The position numbers and the translations under genes are program-made. A stretch of DNA of 48,672 nt from Welwitschia mirabilis. Taxonomy: Eukaryota; Gnetophyta; Gnetopsida; Welwitschiales. Position 1 is the first letter of the stretch; every line of letters starts with the position of its first letter. The stretch covers positions 200,712,107-200,760,778 of the forward strand of contig JBOZIK010000001.1 of the NCBI GenBank assembly GCA_051453625.1, given 5' to 3'. Below, in pieces: positions 45,331 to 48,672 of the stretch. Below the pieces are notes generated by a model, which saw only the letters and a program-made list of their open reading frames with translations, searched no databases and was not told the origin of the DNA.

Positions 45331-46539
45331 CATCCCACAATAGTTGTTAGATTATACCAAGTCCTAATTTCTAGCTTTTGAAAGTGAATTGTCAAAGTGT
45401 AATGTAAAACACTATAGTAGAAGATTCTAAGAAGTACATGGAAATATAGTACTACATGAAAGAAGATATAATTTGTAGAGATGAAAAGTATAGGTAGATT
45501 TTGGTAGTTATACCTAAGTATATAGTTTACTTCTTTTTTAATTTTTCTAAAAAATAAATTTAAAGCTATCTTTATACATACCTTTTTTCTTATATATCAC
45601 TTTCTTTATTTGGATTCTCTTCCTCATTCCCTCTTTGCCTTTTTTTTCCCTAAATCTTTTATTTTTCATGGCTATCTCCTTCATGCTTATTTTTCTCTTT
45701 ACTTTGCTTGAATATCATTTTTATATAATGAGATTTTGTGTAGGCTACTAAAGCTTTATAATAGAACTATTTTATGCAGTAATGAATACATAAGAAAGGT
45801 GAAAATGATGAAGTAAAAATGGAAAAGAGAAAAATGATGAAGTAAATTAATTGATTTTATTATATTCTAAGGGAATGATAAGAATAAATGATGGAAGTTG
45901 TGATTAAATTATGTAAAGTCATTCTTCAAAATATCAACACACTAACAAAGTTATAAAGATGACATTATTTGATACTAACTAATATTGACATAATGAAATG
46001 ATTATAAGACAGTTCCATTATTAATAAATGGATAAGGTATAATAGAATTTTTAGATTTTAAAATATAATAAACTTTTATGCATAAACACTTATTTACATG
46101 AGGATATGCTTTAGTGTATGTTCTAAGCATGAGTTAGGTTGCTTAGTATTACTAGATGAAAAGAAAGAAATGATGGGTTAAAGTCAAGTGATCCTTCAAG
46201 ATTAATAAAAACATCATTTAGTTTGTTATTATCTTATATTTTTAATTATTAAAGATTTATGATAAATATAATTTTTTAGGTTTTTGATTATGATAATTCT
46301 CTTCTATATCATTTTTACTACTTTAAAAAANNNNNNNNNNGGAAGCTTATGTCATTTTCTATTTTGTAATAAATCTTTACCACTAGGGTTGAGATTATTC
46401 TTTATAATAATATTGCATTAGTGATACTTTAGTTACTTCTTCATAAGTCATTGTTAGTCTAAAACATGCTATCTCACCTTATCTAGATTTTGAAGTTATA
46501 GAATTCTTTTTGGAATGTACCTTCACTATTAAGATTTAA
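45331..46539. other. AT-rich DNA between integrase copies
   Basis: No domain recognised. Contains a 10-N gap at 46331-46340 and an imperfect direct repeat around GAAAATGATGAAGTAAA (near 45,800 and 45,830). Confidence 0.5.
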
Positions 46540-47300
46540 TTTTTGCATCAAATTCCAAGGCTTGTATTAAATTCCTACTAGTAGTAAATGTTTTTTCTTC
46601 TATAGATGAGTTAGTACAAAGTCTAATAATGAATTTTTCCAAGTCATTTGATAAGCCCATAGTACATCATTCTATTTCATGTGTGACTCTTTACTGGAAT
46701 TAGCCATTTTTTAACTAGTATTCTTTTAAGTTTGAATTCTCAAATTGACCATTTATTTATGTGTTATAGGCACTTTTAATCTTATGCATAATTCCTATAA
46801 ACTTTACTATTTTTCTCATAGTTTGATTAAAGAATTGTATCCCTTGATCACTGATGAGGACTTGTGAGTGGCCACATATTGTGAAATGTGATCTCTAAAT
46901 GCTTTGATAATATTCTTGATATTATTAATTTTAGTTGATTTAGCTTCTACCCATTTTGTGATATAGTGAATGTGGTAAAATAAATTATGTCATTTTCTAT
47001 TTTAGATATTGTAATAATCACTTCCCTAATGTTCCTTATTTATCTCTCATGTATATTCTAATAATAAGTTATTTTTATATCAATTTCAATCACATGCCAT
47101 TGGTATCTCCTACTTTACTATTAATATGTAGTTATTAGACTATTTTATACCTCACACATCCCTTTAAAAAAGGTCAACTTAGCCTATCTAATTATGTCAT
47201 TTTTGACATGGCATAAGGGTGTTCAAATTTTTCTCATGAAGTGATAAGAGTTTTTTTAATGAAATATTCTTTACACTCCTTGGGATTCTATAAGCTAGAT
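46540..47300 (-). pseudogene. Tat-type integrase, copy B (best preserved)
   Basis: Minus strand: 'ITKWVEAKSTKINNI' (46965 onward), 'KNIIKAFRDHI', 'LISDQGIQFFNQTMRKIVKF' (46859 onward), 'SAYNT.INGQ', then 'NDVLWAYQMTWKNSL' (46672-46630) and a hydrophobic tail. These are consecutive blocks of plant gypsy integrase: TKWVEA, LISDxGxxF, AYxxxxNGQ and LWAYRTTxKTxxG. The AYxxxxNGQ form suggests the Tat lineage. Frameshifts and stops make it non-functional. RNase H and RT of this element were not found to the right, where they should lie. Confidence 0.75.
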
Positions 47301-47749
47301 TATGGGCTTATCATACCCACTAGTTTACATCATGTAATACATGTAAACATGGTGTTATAAGAAGTGGTATTAGATATTTACTATGACATTGTTTTTCATA
47401 TGTAAATTCCTTAGATTACTTCATGTTATTATGTTTTTCCTTTATTTTTCAACTTATTCCTTATTATCTTTAAGAAAGATACATAGATTGCTTAAGTAAG
47501 GAAACCAGTTGAAAGATGTCTTCTTTGAAGTTAGATAGGATGAATGGTGTAGATTCATATGGAAAATCACTTAAAGAAATATTTTTGATGCTTTGATCAA
47601 ATTTGGTACTTACATCATTGGTTTTTTGGTTTAGTTCTTTGATTAATTTTGATGATTTTGATAGTTGATGCAAAGCTTTATCTTCCTATGCCTGGTGATT
47701 TATAAGTTTTATATTAAAAGACTTATAGTCTTAACATGAAGAAAAGGGT
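47301..47749. other. Spacer between integrase copies B and C
   Basis: Not shared by the other copies. Contains a 67-codon open minus-strand stretch (47673-47470) of hydrophilic, Ser/Lys-rich composition, unrecognised. The earlier codons of copy B's element should be here but are not visible, so B and C may be joined by rearrangement. Confidence 0.45.
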
Positions 47750-48085
47750 TATGGTAAAATAAATTATGTCATTTCTATTTTAGATATTGTAATCATTCTT
47801 TTCTTAATCTTCCCCACTTAATCCTATGCATATTCTAATAATAAATGGTTCTTATAATTACTTCAATTACATTTCACATGTATTTTCTATCTTATTATTA
47901 AGATGGATTTATTAAAATATTTTTAAATTTTCTCATACATCCATAAAATAGAATTCAACTTGATCCATTCAACTACATTACTTTTGGCCTATGATAAGGG
48001 CATTTCACTCCCTCTTAAGCATTGAAAATATAGAGATATTCAAATGAACTATCTTTTACACTTTGTAGGATTCTCTTAGTAAATG
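47750..48085 (-). repeat. Integrase-region repeat, copy C (partial)
   Basis: Homologous to 44985-45330 (copy A) and to 46975-47300 (copy B), starting at TAAAATAAATTATGTCATTT and ending at ATTCTCTTAGTAAATG. It lacks the catalytic-core part. Same orientation as A and B. Confidence 0.75.
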
Positions 48086-48672
48086 ACTCTATTCTATGAT
48101 TGAGGGGTTTTTAGATCCCATAATCACATATAATGATATGTTAATAATCATTTAAATTAAGAAAAGTCTTGTGAAGTTATTTTTTTAAAATATCAAATGA
48201 TTTACATTCTAGGATTATATTCATGAGCGTCTCATATTTTTTTAGAAAGCCCTCCTACTTGTTGGTAGTAATTGAAGTTTATATCATGGTGTTATAATCC
48301 AAATTTTATACTTTTTAATTAACAACCATAATGATATGATTATGAAAATATCTAAATTATGTAATACATTTTGATATCAATTTTAATTAAAATACTTTTT
48401 TAAATGAGAGTTAATGGGTAGCCTTATAATTGATAATGCATTATATTTTAAATGTCAAACATATATTTTAATTTATAGATACTCATAAAGTTGCTTAATT
48501 AATTAATCTTACCTTGGGTAATTCCATTATTTTACATACTAATAATAGTTATAAGAATTTTAATATTAAATAAACTTATTTATGATTAGGTAAGTCATTT
48601 ACATGGTTAAATAGTTAAATCAAAAACTTTATATGAAGGTGTAAAATAATATCTATAACAATGGCATGTGAC
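48086..48672. other. AT-rich DNA, nothing recognised
   Basis: No open frame of note and no motif on either strand. CpG-poor. Confidence 0.5.

Noticed and set aside
1-48672. Organellar or bacterial origin because of high AT
   Set aside because: No plastid, mitochondrial or bacterial genes, ribosomal RNA or operon structure. Plant LTR elements and LINEs dominate.

Overview
This window looks like nuclear DNA of a seed plant. It is very AT-rich and dominated by decayed retrotransposons of plant lineages: an Athila/Tat-type Ty3/gypsy pol, a Tekay/Del-type chromovirus with very long LTRs, other Tat-type gag and integrase fragments, and a plant L1-type LINE with a DUF4283 ORF1. No bacterial, organellar, rRNA or tRNA signal was seen. 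The very low GC, scarcity of CpG and pervasive Trp/Gln/Arg-to-stop changes point to a genome whose repeats were heavily methylated and then lost cytosines by deamination. Among plants I know of, the gymnosperm Welwitschia has such a low GC. That species is only a guess; 'gymnosperm-like plant genome' is the safer reading.

Layout. 1-7.2 kb is AT-rich sequence in which I recognise nothing beyond small repeats. 7.36-9.78 kb is an Athila-like pol on the minus strand (RT, RNase H, integrase C-terminus), broken by an inverted duplication of the integrase end that makes a large hairpin. 10.5-12.1 kb holds a decayed, unrecognised minus-strand reading frame. About 12.1-14.9 kb is different: it keeps many CpGs, is less AT-rich and shows no retroelement similarity. 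At its right end is a 44-codon minus-strand ORF for a small single-pass membrane protein with a good start context, behind a 70-bp tandemly duplicated upstream element. This is the best candidate host gene. 14.9-17.7 kb is mostly featureless, with a weak plus-strand zinc-knuckle fragment.

17.75-32.9 kb is one minus-strand chromovirus: 5' LTR on the right (about 28,732-32,905), a decayed tRNA-iMet primer-binding site at 28,716-28,728, gag, protease, RT, RNase H and integrase with a chromodomain-like tail (27.9 to 23.65 kb), and a 3' LTR on the left (17,747 to about 23.0 kb). Both LTRs keep a TATA box. The left LTR contains a second copy of a segment of about 430 bp plus unrelated DNA, so it is chimeric or was duplicated. 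32.9-39.3 kb holds a Tat-type gag fragment and a set of imperfect tandem repeats. 39.36-44.1 kb is a nearly complete but dead LINE on the plus strand. 44.7-48.1 kb carries three direct copies of a Tat-type integrase region on the minus strand.

Eleven N-gaps are present. Six are flanked by the same sequence on both sides, and a seventh looks nearly zero-length when compared with the other LTR. Much of the N content is therefore probably an assembly artefact, not missing biology. None of the retroelement genes could make a full protein. Only the 44-codon ORF looks intact.
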